Of a stretch of 64,000 nt of DNA, positions 10,701-20,758 are shown in pieces (the first letter of the stretch is position 1; every line of letters starts with the position of its first letter). Origin of the DNA: an uncultured Flavobacteriaceae bacterium (GTDB lineage Bacteria; Bacteroidota; Bacteroidia; Flavobacteriales; Flavobacteriaceae); the NCBI GenBank assembly GCA_947488435.1, contig CANKZG010000003.1, positions 62,001 through 126,000 on the forward strand, written 5' to 3'. A model generated the notes under the pieces. The model ran no database searches, had not been told where the DNA came from, and was given only the letters and a program-made list of their open reading frames with translations. The translations under genes and the position numbers were made by a program.

Positions 10701-10952
10701 GGTTCTTTTATGCGTCTTAAAAACTTATCGATTGGGTATAACTTCCCAAGTACAATAACGGATAATTGGGGTATTGATGGGCTTCGGCTTTATGTGAATG
10801 CCAGCAATTTATTTACTATTACCGGCTATGAAGGTATAGATCCTGAAATCCAACCAACAGGTGGTAGCGGAAATGCTTTAACCATTGGTGTAGACCAAAA
10901 CACATTTCCACTATCACAAATATTTACTATTGGTGCTAATTTAAAATTGTAA
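7704..10952 (+). CDS. susC: SusC/RagA family TonB-linked outer membrane transporter
   Basis: A 1082-residue TonB-dependent glycan importer. After a long signal peptide (about residues 1-43) come a carboxypeptidase-like regulatory domain (ITGTVTDPDGNPLPGASV, about residues 60-130), a TonB-box-like LMDEVVVVGYT near residue 136, a plug domain (VTGVSITNNGSPGSTPVVRIRG through IYGARASNGVIIVTT) and a 22-strand-type beta-barrel ending in the usual aromatic-rich C-terminus. The start is ATG at 7704 or ATG at 7710 (MNLKTS). The partner susD starts 4 bp after its stop. It would import oligosaccharides released by enzymes such as the GH26 mannanase. Specificity cannot be assigned from sequence. Confidence 0.97.
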   Translation: MIMNLKTSLLSLKFLGKKLLLNSVKLKVLILCLGLSVQSTFATTPWDTPVDVLSRVEQSNITGTVTDPDGNPLPGASVVVKGTTNGTQTDFDGNYTISALDTATLVFSYIGYANQEVAVNGQTTINVTLEESATLMDEVVVVGYTAQARGSLTGAVASVDISEANKQPIVNVAEALEGRVTGVSITNNGSPGSTPVVRIRGFGTPNNNNPLYIIDGLQTLDGSVLNAINPNDIAQINVLKDGAASIYGARASNGVIIVTTKNGSYNQDKATISVDTYVGFASATNLPNLLNPTELGQVFFESLQNDGAALVHPQFFPSGGAPTVPSQLLGAAFLGTGEAVTANVAPGGTNFLDEIFRNAPTQNFSATLANGSESSKYSLTLGYLNRQGIQLTTQFKRGQIRLNSEFKIGKRITVGEHFNASFSNSRFGNVTQLATRISPLVPVRDSEGRFAGTYNNAIGLSNSTNPVADLVRGGDDFFKQTRIIGDLYGIVDLSDITDGLKFKTSIGGDISLLNSRNFLALNPEHSEARSTNTLTERNQQTYSWVWTNTLNYAKSFGKHNVNVLVGVEATEQTGKGLQVAANGFLFETPDFYLLSNASGVPVVNPANTFDFENTLSSFFGTVSYSFDDKYLASATLRRDRSSRFLGDNQSDVFPAFSAGWVISNEDFFPQDAIVNRLKFKASWGELGNQELPASNPTINISNLNNQLADFPFDGAGGIQTGALLSQVGNPDLTWEISESFNVGFELGLFDNALNFSIEYFNITTDDLIAPDLTVIGDTAIDASAPFVNLGSVENKGFDFSVSYGNETKSGFRYGIDVNLSRFDNEVTELASEFQSGAGFRGGTITRTQVGQPLSSFFGRVADGIYRSEAEVAAGPDQGFASDAAGVGRLRYRDLNGDNVINDDDRDFIGSPHPDFSFGINLTGAYKNWDISAFFSGTVGNDIYNYDRIFTDFPTFFNGNRNERVLDAFNPTTNPNGSHPALSATLQNNETAPNSFLVEDGSFMRLKNLSIGYNFPSTITDNWGIDGLRLYVNASNLFTITGYEGIDPEIQPTGGSGNALTIGVDQNTFPLSQIFTIGANLKL

Positions 10953-10956
10953 AAAA

Positions 10957-12672
10957 ATGAAAAAGAGATTAATTTATTTTGTAATTGTTTTATTCGCCGC
11001 GTATTCGTGCGGGGATGAATTTGCCACTACCCCTGCGGTGGGGGCACTAAGTGATGAAACACTGGCTAATCCACAAGGTGTAGATTTACTATTAACTGGA
11101 GCGTACTCCGTTTTGGATGGGGTTCGAAACAACCAAGCGGGAAATGGGTTTTCTGTAAGTGGTGACCGTTGGATTTTTGATGTTGTTTCTGATGATGCGC
11201 ATAAAGGAAGTACCGATGGGGATCAAGCTGATTTGTTTTCTTTGGAAACTCTGGATTGGCAAACGTCTAACGGGTATTTTAGAGGGCCATTTACGTCTAT
11301 TTATGCTGGAGTAAATCGAGCCAATGCGGTACTTAATGTTATTGCAGGTATTGATACTTCTGCTTTGAATGCAGCTGAAGCTGCTGCAATTGTTGGTCAA
11401 GAGGCAGAAGCACGTTTTTTAAGAGGACACTTCTATTTTGAAGCAACCAAAATTTATGGAAATGTACCTATTATTTCAGTAGAGAATTTTGCTGCTTTCG
11501 AATTTAATCAACCTAACCCTGGTCCAGCATGGGATCAGATCGAAGCAGATTTTCAATTTGCTATCGACAACTTGCCTGATACACAAAGTGATCCAGGAAG
11601 ACCAACGGCCAATGTTGCTAGAGCTTTCCTAGGAAAAGCACTTTTATATCAGTCTGAATGGGCTGCTGCTTTAACGCAGTTTCAAGCGGTTATTAACAGT
11701 GGAGAGTTTGCTTTAGCTGCTAATTACTTAGATAATTTTAACGCTGCTGGTGAGAATGGGCCAGAATCAGTATTCGCAATTCAATTTGCTGCAGATGGTG
11801 GTTTATCTTTTAATGGGAATGTAGGAAGTACGTTGAATTTTCCAGGTGGAGGACCTTTCGGATCTTGTTGTGGTTTTTACCAACCAACGATCGATTTGGC
11901 GAATGCGTTTATCGTAGATGGTGCAACTGGATTGCCTTTAATGGATAGTTCTGTAGATTTCTTAAACGATTATGGAGTTAACAGTGCTGATGCTTTTACT
12001 CCTGATACTACTACACCTGTAGATCCAAGGTTAGATTTCACTGTAGGTCGTAGAGGTATAGATTATAATGGTTTTGGAGAGCATATTGGTAAAGATTGGA
12101 TTAGAGCTGGTTTTAATGACATTTCTGGACCTTATTTACCTAAGAAGAATGTTTATCAGGCAGATGAATTGGGTGCTAACCAAGGAACTGGTGCTTGGGG
12201 ACAACAACATTCTGGTGTAAACTATAACATTATGCGTTATGCAGATGTATTGTTAATGGCTGCTGAAGCAGCGGTAGAAACTAATGATTTAGCTTTAGCT
12301 TTAACTTTAACCAATCAAGTACGTGCAAGAGCTGCTAGTACAGCTGTTGTTCAAGCCGTAGATGGAAGTGGACCTGCTGCAAACTATCAGGTAGGCCTAT
12401 ATCCTGCATTTACAGATCAAGCTTCGGCACGTATGGCAGTTCGTTTTGAGCGTCGTATAGAATTGGGTATGGAAGGACACCGCCTATTTGATTTAAGAAG
12501 ATGGGGTGTTACTGTTGATCAAATTAATGGTTATATCGCTGATGAAGCGCGTACCATTGAAAATTTTGGTCAGAAAGCAAGAGCTTATGAAGCAAGATTT
12601 GATATGTTACCTATTCCAATTGACGCTATTGATTTAAGTCAAGGAATATTAACACAAAATCCTGGATACTAA
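10957..12672 (+). CDS. susD: SusD/RagB family glycan-binding outer membrane lipoprotein
   Basis: A 571-residue surface lipoprotein that pairs with SusC to bind glycan and close over the transporter. The lipobox is at YSCGDE (Cys18). The N-terminal SusD-like helical region (about residues 20-240, including GQEAEARFLRGHFYFEATKIYG) contains TPR-like helices; the C-terminal half holds the RagB signature NIMRYADVLLMAAEA and the ending VRFERRIELGMEGHRLFDLRRWG. It is translated 4 bp after susC and followed by a strong intrinsic terminator, so susC-susD form a compact two-gene unit. Confidence 0.97.
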   Translation: MKKRLIYFVIVLFAAYSCGDEFATTPAVGALSDETLANPQGVDLLLTGAYSVLDGVRNNQAGNGFSVSGDRWIFDVVSDDAHKGSTDGDQADLFSLETLDWQTSNGYFRGPFTSIYAGVNRANAVLNVIAGIDTSALNAAEAAAIVGQEAEARFLRGHFYFEATKIYGNVPIISVENFAAFEFNQPNPGPAWDQIEADFQFAIDNLPDTQSDPGRPTANVARAFLGKALLYQSEWAAALTQFQAVINSGEFALAANYLDNFNAAGENGPESVFAIQFAADGGLSFNGNVGSTLNFPGGGPFGSCCGFYQPTIDLANAFIVDGATGLPLMDSSVDFLNDYGVNSADAFTPDTTTPVDPRLDFTVGRRGIDYNGFGEHIGKDWIRAGFNDISGPYLPKKNVYQADELGANQGTGAWGQQHSGVNYNIMRYADVLLMAAEAAVETNDLALALTLTNQVRARAASTAVVQAVDGSGPAANYQVGLYPAFTDQASARMAVRFERRIELGMEGHRLFDLRRWGVTVDQINGYIADEARTIENFGQKARAYEARFDMLPIPIDAIDLSQGILTQNPGY

Positions 12673-12706
12673 ATCGAGGGGTTACAACATATTTTGACCT
12701 AAAAAC

Positions 12707-12737
12707 AAAACGGGACATTTAAAAATGTCCCGTTTTT
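12707..12737 (+). terminator. Intrinsic terminator after susD
   Basis: A perfect 14-bp stem (AAAACGGGACATTT pairing with AAATGTCCCGTTTT) with a two-base loop is followed by a T run. It ends the susC-susD unit. Confidence 0.9.
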
Positions 12738-12879
12738 TTAACCTACAAATTTATAATACTTGTATTTTTTACATAAAACAACACTTCACTACTATTTTTG
12801 CAAAAATTGCTTGAAATTTTTATTTTATTTTAACGCAATGCAAATCGCGTTTTTCTATCTTTAAATTAAAATTGTAATA

Positions 12880-15800
12880 ATGAATAGGATTTTGATACTC
12901 GCCTTGGGCCTTGTATGCATTGTTGCCTGTACAACTAACCCAAAAAATGATCAAAAGATATTTCGTCAACTAAGTGCTACACAAACAGGGTTAGATTTTG
13001 AAAATACACTTACTGAAAACGATTCCCTCAACTACTTTACGTATTCGTACCTCTATATGGGGGGTGGTATCTCTGCAGGAGATATCAATAATGATGGATT
13101 AATCGATCTCTTCTTTACCGGTAATATGGTATCGAATCGCTTGTATCTCAACAAAGGAAATTTAAAGTTTGAAGATATTTCCGAAAAAGCAGGTGTTTTA
13201 GGGGATTCCCGATGGTATACAGGTACAACTATGGCCGATGTAAACAACGATGGTTTTTTAGATATTTATTGCTCTGTAGGTGGAAAATTCGGTCCTAAAG
13301 AAAATCAGCTCTTTATCAACAACGGAGACAATACATTTACCGAAAAAGCAGCTGATTACGGCATTGCAGATATTAGTAATAGCGTACAATCTACTTTCTT
13401 CGATTACGATAAAGATGGGGATTTGGATATGTATTTAGCCAACTACCCTCCTACTGCCTTTAATGCACCCAATAGTTTTTATCGCTTTAAAGTTAAATTT
13501 CCGAAGGAAATTGAAATGGATAAATTATACCGAAATGATGGGGATACCTTCACCAATGTAGCAGAAGAGGCTGGAGTTCGGAATTTTGGACTCTCTTTAA
13601 GTGCTACAGTCGGTGACGTAAATTCGGATGGCTGGCCCGATTTATATGTTTCCAATGACTTTAGTTCTCCGGACTATCTTTTTATAAACAATCAAGATGG
13701 AACATTTACCGAACAGGTAAAAAACACTACTAAAAACACCTCATTTTATGGAATGGGCGTAGATATTGCTGATTTTAATAATGATAGCTACCTCGATATT
13801 TTACAGGTAGACATGACCGCCCAAGATAATAGAAGATCAAAAGCCAACATGGCTAGTATGAATCCTGTGTTGTTTTGGAGTACCGTGAATTCTGGATTTC
13901 ATTATCAGTACATGCAAAATAGCCTTCAGCTAAATAATGGCGTAAGACCAGATAGTTTACCTGATTTTAGTAATGTATCTCGTTTGGCAGGAATTTCCTC
14001 TACCGATTGGAGTTGGGGACCTTTATTTGCTGATTTGGATAATGATGGGTGGAAAGATATTTTTATCTCTAATGGTACACGTCGGGAAATCAACAATCGG
14101 GATTATTTTTCAAAATTAGAAAATAGAACAGGTCCTATAGATAGCACTTTACAACGGAGTTTAGCTATTCCTTCGGAACGGGTGGATAATTTTGCTTTCA
14201 AAAACAATCGTGACCTTACTTTTACACCAATGAACGAGGATTGGGGAATTTCCTTTAAAGGTTTCTCCAATGGAAGTGTTTATGTGGATTTGGATAACGA
14301 TGGAGATTTAGAAATTCTAACAAATAATATTGACGATCCGGTAAGTCTTTTTGAAAATACTAGTTCGCAAAAAAACAATCATATTACTTTACGTTTTACG
14401 GGTCCTAAAAACAATCCGTTTGGCATCGGTGTTAAGGTTGAAGTTACTACTAATAACAACAGCCAATTTCAAGAGTTAACGCTTAGTAGAGGGTTTCAAT
14501 CTTCCGTAGCGCCACAACTTCATTTTGGGGTAGGAAAAGATACGGTAATTGAAAATTTAAAAATTAGCTGGCCCGATGGCAAAGAACAGCTGCTTTCTCA
14601 AGTTTCTGTAAATCAGTTGAAGCAAATCAGTTACGCCGACGCGACACTGACAACTTCGGAAATAGAAGCTCCTGATGAGGAAAAATTGTTTATCACTGCC
14701 ATCGATACTTCGTTAAATGTAAATCATCGACATATTGAAAATCTTTTTGACGATTTTAAAACAGAAGTACTACTGCCGCACCAAACTTCCATGTTTGGAC
14801 CAGGTTTGGCTGTTGGGGATTTAAACGGAGATTCCATAGACGATTTTGTGGTCGGAGGTGCCTCTTTTCGCCAAACAGGTATCTTTTTACAAAGTGAAAA
14901 TGGTTTTACACAGCAACAGATTCGGGAAATCGCAAACGATAGTATCTATGAAGATTTAGGAGCACTTATATTTGATGCTGATATGGATGGGGATAATGAC
15001 TTATATATGGTAAGTGGGGGAAATGAGTTTACACCCACTTCACCTTACCTACAAGATCGTTTTTATCAAAATGACGGTAAAGGGAACTTTACCCGATTAA
15101 AAGAAGCAATACCACCAATGATTACCAGTGGTTCAAGGGTAAAAGCATTTGATTTTGATAAAGATGGAGACCTAGATCTTTTTGTTGCCGGAAGACTAGT
15201 TCCTCAAAATTACCCTGCTCCTGCAGATAGTTATATTTTGGAAAATAAAAGCACACCGGGAAATCCGAAATTTGTAGATATCACAGACAAAGTAGCTCCT
15301 GCGCTTAAGAAAATAGGAATGGTTACCGATTTTAGTTGGACCGATTATGACAATGATGGTTGGACAGATCTTGTTTTAGTAGGTGAATGGATGCCCATTA
15401 CCATCTTAAAAAATACCTCAGGAACATTTAAAAATGTTACGGAAACCATGGCTCTATCAGATACATCAGGATGGTGGTTTAGTATTAAAGAAGGGGATTT
15501 TGACCAAGATGGAGATAGTGATTTTATAGTTGGAAATCTAGGGCTTAATTATAAATACAAAGCTACTGAACAGGAAACTTTTGATATTTATTATGGAGAT
15601 TTTGATAACAATAACAAAGACGACATTGTTTTAAGTTATTTCAATGGCGGCAAAAAATACCCCTTACGGGGACGAGAATGTTCTTCACAGCAAATTCCCG
15701 GTATAAAGAAAAAGTTTGAAAATTATGCCTCTTTTTCTACTGCAACCTTAGAAGATGTATATACCGAAGAGTTGCTGGAAAGCTCGCTACATTATCAGGT

Positions 15801-16215
15801 GAAATCTTTTGAAAGTATTTATTTAGAAAATGAAAATGGTAGTTTTAAAAAGCACACATTACCGAATCTAGCACAAATATCAAGCATAAATCAGATTCTT
15901 GTGCAAGATTTCGATAAAGATTCGCATCTGGATGTGGTCATTGCAGGTAACCTGCATGCATCTGAAGTAGAAACTCCTAGAAATGATGCAGGTACAGGAC
16001 TCTTTTTAAAAGGAGATGGTACCGGTAATTTCCAAGCAGTCAAACCCTATCATAGTGGTTTACTGGCAACCGGAGATGTTAAGGACATGGTTTCTATTCA
16101 AATTCAAGGAGAACAATATCTTCTGGTAGCTAAAAATAGTGACTATCTCCAGTTCATAAAGGTAAATAATACAACAAATCCTAAAAATGCTTCAATTGCT
16201 CAAGCGCAGCATTAG
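12880..16215 (+). CDS. FG-GAP/VCBS repeat protein with ASPIC/UnbV domain, lipoprotein
   Basis: A 1111-residue protein with a lipobox at Cys16 (CIVACTT). It carries two sets of calcium-binding FG-GAP/VCBS loops (for example [44 protein letters not shown] in the first half and [33 protein letters not shown] in the second), separated by an ASPIC/UnbV domain at about residues 490-580 ([20 protein letters not shown]...ISWPDGKEQ). Such proteins are frequent beside SusC/SusD pairs in Flavobacteriia and are thought to be surface beta-propeller binding proteins; their function is not established. The 3' end overlaps the convergent DUF255 gene by 35 bp. Confidence 0.93.
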   Translation: MNRILILALGLVCIVACTTNPKNDQKIFRQLSATQTGLDFENTLTENDSLNYFTYSYLYMGGGISAGDINNDGLIDLFFTGNMVSNRLYLNKGNLKFEDISEKAGVLGDSRWYTGTTMADVNNDGFLDIYCSVGGKFGPKENQLFINNGDNTFTEKAADYGIADISNSVQSTFFDYDKDGDLDMYLANYPPTAFNAPNSFYRFKVKFPKEIEMDKLYRNDGDTFTNVAEEAGVRNFGLSLSATVGDVNSDGWPDLYVSNDFSSPDYLFINNQDGTFTEQVKNTTKNTSFYGMGVDIADFNNDSYLDILQVDMTAQDNRRSKANMASMNPVLFWSTVNSGFHYQYMQNSLQLNNGVRPDSLPDFSNVSRLAGISSTDWSWGPLFADLDNDGWKDIFISNGTRREINNRDYFSKLENRTGPIDSTLQRSLAIPSERVDNFAFKNNRDLTFTPMNEDWGISFKGFSNGSVYVDLDNDGDLEILTNNIDDPVSLFENTSSQKNNHITLRFTGPKNNPFGIGVKVEVTTNNNSQFQELTLSRGFQSSVAPQLHFGVGKDTVIENLKISWPDGKEQLLSQVSVNQLKQISYADATLTTSEIEAPDEEKLFITAIDTSLNVNHRHIENLFDDFKTEVLLPHQTSMFGPGLAVGDLNGDSIDDFVVGGASFRQTGIFLQSENGFTQQQIREIANDSIYEDLGALIFDADMDGDNDLYMVSGGNEFTPTSPYLQDRFYQNDGKGNFTRLKEAIPPMITSGSRVKAFDFDKDGDLDLFVAGRLVPQNYPAPADSYILENKSTPGNPKFVDITDKVAPALKKIGMVTDFSWTDYDNDGWTDLVLVGEWMPITILKNTSGTFKNVTETMALSDTSGWWFSIKEGDFDQDGDSDFIVGNLGLNYKYKATEQETFDIYYGDFDNNNKDDIVLSYFNGGKKYPLRGRECSSQQIPGIKKKFENYASFSTATLEDVYTEELLESSLHYQVKSFESIYLENENGSFKKHTLPNLAQISSINQILVQDFDKDSHLDVVIAGNLHASEVETPRNDAGTGLFLKGDGTGNFQAVKPYHSGLLATGDVKDMVSIQIQGEQYLLVAKNSDYLQFIKVNNTTNPKNASIAQAQH

Positions 16216-18277
16216 TAGTTGTAACTGGTAGTTTACAGGTACTATTCTGACAAACGTAGATAAAGGTTTCATCCGGAACAAATCTATTGGTAAATAGGGG
16301 TAATTCACTTTCTATAGCGCTACCAATAATAAGGGTATTGGGCAAATGGAGTTCTTGAAGTGTACGCACCTTTTCCTGAGCATCAGTTCCTACAGCAGCT
16401 ATTTCATAGAATGGATAAGCCGTGTGTAAAAAAACCGTACTCCATTTTGCATAATGTTGCACGCTCTCATTTAATTGCGGCAACATTGTAGAGAGCATTT
16501 GTTTTGATTTTTCCAGAGCCTCCGTATTATACTGTATATGTCCCATTAAAAATAGGTTTTGAGCCATTACAGCATTGGGTGATGGCGTAGCGGCATCATC
16601 AATTTTTATAATTTTTGAAATCAACTCATTACTACTGTTATAGCGATACATACCGGAAGATATATCTATAAATTGCTCCGCTGTAGTTTCTTGCAATTCT
16701 GTTGCAAATTCCAAATAATTAGGTTCTAAGGTAACCGTATATAAGTTCAACGCGGCAGCAGTTAAATATACATAATCTTCTAAGAAACCAGCTATAGGTC
16801 TACTATTCTCCTTATAGGAGTGCAATAAATTTCCATTGTCAAAGCCATTTTTCATCAATGTTCCAAAAATAGTTCGCGCTTCGTTCAAATAATCAACATT
16901 TTTAAAGGCTTTATAAGCCTCAAGATATCCATCTATTAATAGCGCATTCCATGATATGAGTATTTTATCATCTAAATTAGGTCGTACCCTATTCGTTCTT
17001 GCTTCTAGCAAAAGACTTTTCCAATTTTCTTTTTGAGATTGAAAGGCTTCCAAATTAAGGTTATGTCTTGCAATAAATTCCGAATCTGAGACCGCGTTGT
17101 GTAAAATATAATGCTCTCCTTCCCAAAGAGCATCCGGGGTTATGTTGTAATATTCGGAAAAAAGCTCAAAATCTGCTCCCATGATATCGTTCAGCTCCTG
17201 AGAAGTCCATACATAAAACTTCCCTTCTTCTCCCTCACTGTCAGCATCTAAAGCTGCATAGTAAGCCCCATCTGAATGCTTCATTTCACGTTTAAGGAAG
17301 TTTGCCGTTTCCATTACAAGATTTTCATAAGCCGGATCTTTAAAGGCTTTATATGCTTTTGCATACAACCCTATAAGTTGTGCATTGTCATACAACATCT
17401 TTTCAAAATGTGGTACTTTCCAATATTTATCTGTGCTATACCTAAAAAAACCACCAGCGGCATGATCATAAACACCACCTAACAACATTTTATCTAAGGT
17501 TTTCTTTACGTGAACTTTCATTGCTTTATCTTCGGTGACAACAGCATAATCCATTAAAAAATCTAACCTACTCGGGAACATGAATTTTTGATTGACGAGA
17601 TCTCCACCCCATTCCAAATCCCAATTTACACGCCATTTTTCTATATTATCTTGTAAAATTTCTTTCGTTATACCCTTATGATCCACTGCAGGTTCGATAA
17701 TATTTGCCTCTTGAATACCTTCAGCGACTTGATCGCCATATTCATAGGCTTTTTCCGGATTTTCATTAAACAATCTACTTATCTCTGACAGCGCTTCGTT
17801 CCATTGCGCTTTAGTATGATACGTGCCTCCGTAAAGTGGTTTTCCATTTGGAAGTGTGATCACATTGAGCGGCCAACCCGGGTTTTTACCAAACAATTGT
17901 AGCGCGGTCATGTATACACGATCTACATCAGGTCTTTCTTCCCGATCTACTTTAATGTTGATGAAATTCTCATTCATCATTTTTGCAACCTCCTCATCCT
18001 CAAATGTTTCTTTCTCCATTACATGGCACCAATGGCAAGAGGAATAACCAACGCTTACGAGTACCAATTTTTCATCTCGTTTCGCCTCATCTAAAGCTTC
18101 CTGACTCCAAGGGCGCCAATCAACCGGATTATGTGCATGTTGTAAAAGATACGGACTGGTTTCACTTGCTAAAGCATTGGTATGCTTGTGTGTTTTATCT
18201 TTATTAAACTTTTCCTTGCAAGACCATAAACAGGTAAAAAAAAATAAAACTAAGACAGTTCTGAAGGTAGTACTCAA
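16181..18277 (-). CDS. DUF255 thioredoxin-fold protein (YyaL/SPATA20-like), lipoprotein
   Basis: A 698-residue protein with an N-terminal thioredoxin-like DUF255 domain (about residues 35-200) and a C-terminal (alpha/alpha)6-barrel region resembling N-acylglucosamine 2-epimerase or glycosidase folds. Diagnostic motifs are [14 protein letters not shown], the redox-like SSCHWCHVM and [15 protein letters not shown]. The N-terminus has a signal segment ending in a lipobox (LWSC, Cys20), unlike the usual cytosolic homologues. No in-frame ATG precedes the signal; the reading frame appears to use TTG at 18277. Its last 35 bp overlap the end of the convergent FG-GAP gene. The biochemical role of the family is unsettled. 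Confidence 0.9.
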   Translation of the reverse strand: MSTTFRTVLVLFFFTCLWSCKEKFNKDKTHKHTNALASETSPYLLQHAHNPVDWRPWSQEALDEAKRDEKLVLVSVGYSSCHWCHVMEKETFEDEEVAKMMNENFINIKVDREERPDVDRVYMTALQLFGKNPGWPLNVITLPNGKPLYGGTYHTKAQWNEALSEISRLFNENPEKAYEYGDQVAEGIQEANIIEPAVDHKGITKEILQDNIEKWRVNWDLEWGGDLVNQKFMFPSRLDFLMDYAVVTEDKAMKVHVKKTLDKMLLGGVYDHAAGGFFRYSTDKYWKVPHFEKMLYDNAQLIGLYAKAYKAFKDPAYENLVMETANFLKREMKHSDGAYYAALDADSEGEEGKFYVWTSQELNDIMGADFELFSEYYNITPDALWEGEHYILHNAVSDSEFIARHNLNLEAFQSQKENWKSLLLEARTNRVRPNLDDKILISWNALLIDGYLEAYKAFKNVDYLNEARTIFGTLMKNGFDNGNLLHSYKENSRPIAGFLEDYVYLTAAALNLYTVTLEPNYLEFATELQETTAEQFIDISSGMYRYNSSNELISKIIKIDDAATPSPNAVMAQNLFLMGHIQYNTEALEKSKQMLSTMLPQLNESVQHYAKWSTVFLHTAYPFYEIAAVGTDAQEKVRTLQELHLPNTLIIGSAIESELPLFTNRFVPDETFIYVCQNSTCKLPVTTTNAALEQLKHF

Positions 18278-18460
18278 AATAATTATTCTTTTATATAATG
18301 TTCTGTAAAAGTACTATAATTAGGCGTTCCGTTCTGTTAACAAAACGCTGTATTTGATAGAACCAATGCATACATTATACGTAACATATACATTTTTTAT
18401 ATTATCCATTTTGTTGGGCTCTTAAAATTGGTTAACTTTTACCAACTTAGTTTATAACTT

Positions 18461-20167
18461 ATGAAAAACATATTCCTCCAAGGAAAAGGAAAAGAGCAAC
18501 ATACCTATGACGCCATTGTCATAGGGTCCGGAATGAGCGGTAGTTGGGCTGCCAAAGAGTTATGTGAGAATGGTCTAAAAACCTTAGTATTAGAACGAGG
18601 CAGATTAGTGAAGCATATTGAAGATTACCCCACCGCTAATATGGATCCTTGGGATATGGAAAATAAGGGAATTTTAACACCTGAACAATCAAAAGCACAT
18701 GCCATTCAAAATAGACATGGAAGCGTAGGTTTTGCCAATAGTCATTTTTTTGTTGACGATCAAAAACACCCCTATGCCGAAGATAAAAGATTCGATTGGA
18801 TTCGTGGGTACCAAACTGGTGGAAGGTCTTTAACCTGGGGAAAGCAATGCTATCGGTGGAGTAGTATAGATTTTGAAGCAAATGCTAAGGAAAACATTGG
18901 GGTAGAATGGCCTATAGGATATGAAGACATTGCCTCATGGTATGATCATGTGGAACGTTACATCGGAGTAAGTGGAGAAAAATTAGGGTTAAAACAACTT
19001 CCTGATGGACAGTTCTTAAAACCTATGGATCTTAATTGTTTAGAAGCCGAGGTAAAGAAACGGGTTGAAAAGAAGTTTTCTGGACGCACCATTACTATAG
19101 GAAGGGCTGCACATTTAACGGAACCTTTAAATGGTAGAGGCACTTGTCAGTATAGAAATCGATGTAGTAGAGGATGTCCGTTTGGGGCCTATTTCAGTGC
19201 AAATGCTGTAACGCTTCCTGCCGCCGAAAAAACAGGAAATATGACATTGCGTCCGCATGCTATTGTGCAGGAAATCATATACGATGCTACTAAAGGCAAA
19301 GCGACGGGAGTTCGTATTATTGATGAGGAAACCAAGGAAACCATTGAATATTTTGCGGATCTAATCTTCTGTAATGCCTCAACCGTAGGCAGCACAGCTA
19401 TTCTTTTAAATTCAATTTCTGATCGTTTTCCCAACGGCATGGGCAATGATAGTGGCGAATTGGGACATAATATGATGGATCATCATTATTATGCAGGTGC
19501 TGCCGGTACATTTGATGGTATGCAGGATCAATATTATGAAGGTCGAAGACCCAATGGAATATATGTTCCACGATATCGCAATATTGATGCTAAAACTAAG
19601 ACTTCGGATTTTCTAAGAGGTTATGGATATCAAGGAGGAGCTGCCAGAAAGAGTTGGGGCCGTGGCGCCGACGCCAATGGTTTTGGTGCAGCATTTAAAG
19701 ACGCTATGACAAAACCTGGAGAATGGGATATTATGCTGAATGGTTTTGGTGAATGTCTTCCGTATCACGAAAATAAGATGTATTTACACCCCACGAAAAA
19801 AGATACTTGGGGATTACCTCTAGTTGTTTTTGATTGTGAGTTTAAGGAAAATGAGCTTCAGATGCGAAAACAAATGCAGATTGATGCAGCAGAAATGTTG
19901 GAAGCCGGAGGTATTAAAAATGTTAAAACTTTTGATGTTTTAGGTGCACTAGGGAAAGGTATTCATGAAATGGGAACTGCACGTATGGGAAAAGATCCCA
20001 AAACATCAGTATTAAATAAAAACAACCAAATTCATGCGGTATCAAATGTATATGTTACAGATGGGGCTGCTATGACTTCATCTGCCTGTGTAAATCCATC
20101 CATAACTTATATGGCGTTGGCAGCAAGAGCAGTTAATCATGCAATAAAAGTATCAAAAAATGGATAG
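18461..20167 (+). CDS. GMC family oxidoreductase (second copy)
   Basis: A 568-residue FAD-dependent oxidoreductase with the dinucleotide-binding motif VIGSGMSGSWAAKEL near residue 20 and the C-terminal GMC region HEMGTARMG followed by a conserved CVNPSIT near the end. A Cys-containing stretch CQYRNRCSRGCP keeps three cysteines in a spacing reminiscent of the 3Fe-4S region of FAD-dependent glucose dehydrogenases (inference). It overlaps the start of its small subunit by 8 bp. It is diverged from the GMC protein at 2694-4412, so the two pairs probably handle different sugars or linkages. It shares a 183-bp divergent gap with the DUF255 gene. Confidence 0.92.
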   Translation: MKNIFLQGKGKEQHTYDAIVIGSGMSGSWAAKELCENGLKTLVLERGRLVKHIEDYPTANMDPWDMENKGILTPEQSKAHAIQNRHGSVGFANSHFFVDDQKHPYAEDKRFDWIRGYQTGGRSLTWGKQCYRWSSIDFEANAKENIGVEWPIGYEDIASWYDHVERYIGVSGEKLGLKQLPDGQFLKPMDLNCLEAEVKKRVEKKFSGRTITIGRAAHLTEPLNGRGTCQYRNRCSRGCPFGAYFSANAVTLPAAEKTGNMTLRPHAIVQEIIYDATKGKATGVRIIDEETKETIEYFADLIFCNASTVGSTAILLNSISDRFPNGMGNDSGELGHNMMDHHYYAGAAGTFDGMQDQYYEGRRPNGIYVPRYRNIDAKTKTSDFLRGYGYQGGAARKSWGRGADANGFGAAFKDAMTKPGEWDIMLNGFGECLPYHENKMYLHPTKKDTWGLPLVVFDCEFKENELQMRKQMQIDAAEMLEAGGIKNVKTFDVLGALGKGIHEMGTARMGKDPKTSVLNKNNQIHAVSNVYVTDGAAMTSSACVNPSITYMALAARAVNHAIKVSKNG

Positions 20168-20753
20168 AAGAAGAGCGTTAAAATTAAGTGCCTCCTTCAT
20201 GGGGTATAGTCTTTCTGGAGTTGTATTTGGGGGGATGTTGGAAGGGTGTAAAATTGATACTAGTGATGATTGGAGTCCACAGTTTTTTTCTAGAAAACAA
20301 GCCATTGGCATTGCTGAAATTGCTGAGCATATTCTTCCTAAAACAGATATTCCAGGAGCCAAAGATATTTTTGTAGATCGATTTATAGATTCGTTCATTG
20401 CTAATTGCTTTACTACTGCTCAAAAACAGGAATTTATCGATGGTTTAGAAGCTTTTCAACGCTTTGCGAATTCCGTAGGAGGAGCAAACTTTGAAGCTTG
20501 TTCTCAAGATGAAAAAGACGAAATTCTAAGGCATCACGAAGCTTTACCGAATACTCCGACTAGATCAGTTTGGGGAAGATCAGTCTCTGATGCGGGAGAG
20601 GTCCCTTTCTATCGTAAACTTAAAGGTCTTTGTTTATTTGGCTATTTTAGTTCCGAAACTATTGGCAAAAATGTATTAAACTACGATCCCGTTCCCGGTA
20701 AATTTTTAGGCTGTGTGCCCTTAGCTGAGATCGGAAACGCTTGGACGTTATAA
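20160..20753 (+). CDS. Gluconate 2-dehydrogenase subunit 3 family protein (second copy)
   Basis: A 197-residue small subunit partner of the GMC oxidoreductase just upstream, overlapping it by 8 bp. The N-terminus MDRRRALKLSASF is twin-arginine-like and is followed by a hydrophobic stretch and lipobox LEGC (Cys30), implying export and lipid anchoring. The remainder is the conserved helical subunit-3 domain (for example AEIAEHILPKTDIPGAKD). The stop codon is only 5 bp from the convergent GH9 gene, with no terminator hairpin visible between them. Confidence 0.88.
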   Translation: MDRRRALKLSASFMGYSLSGVVFGGMLEGCKIDTSDDWSPQFFSRKQAIGIAEIAEHILPKTDIPGAKDIFVDRFIDSFIANCFTTAQKQEFIDGLEAFQRFANSVGGANFEACSQDEKDEILRHHEALPNTPTRSVWGRSVSDAGEVPFYRKLKGLCLFGYFSSETIGKNVLNYDPVPGKFLGCVPLAEIGNAWTL

Positions 20754-20758
20754 AATTT

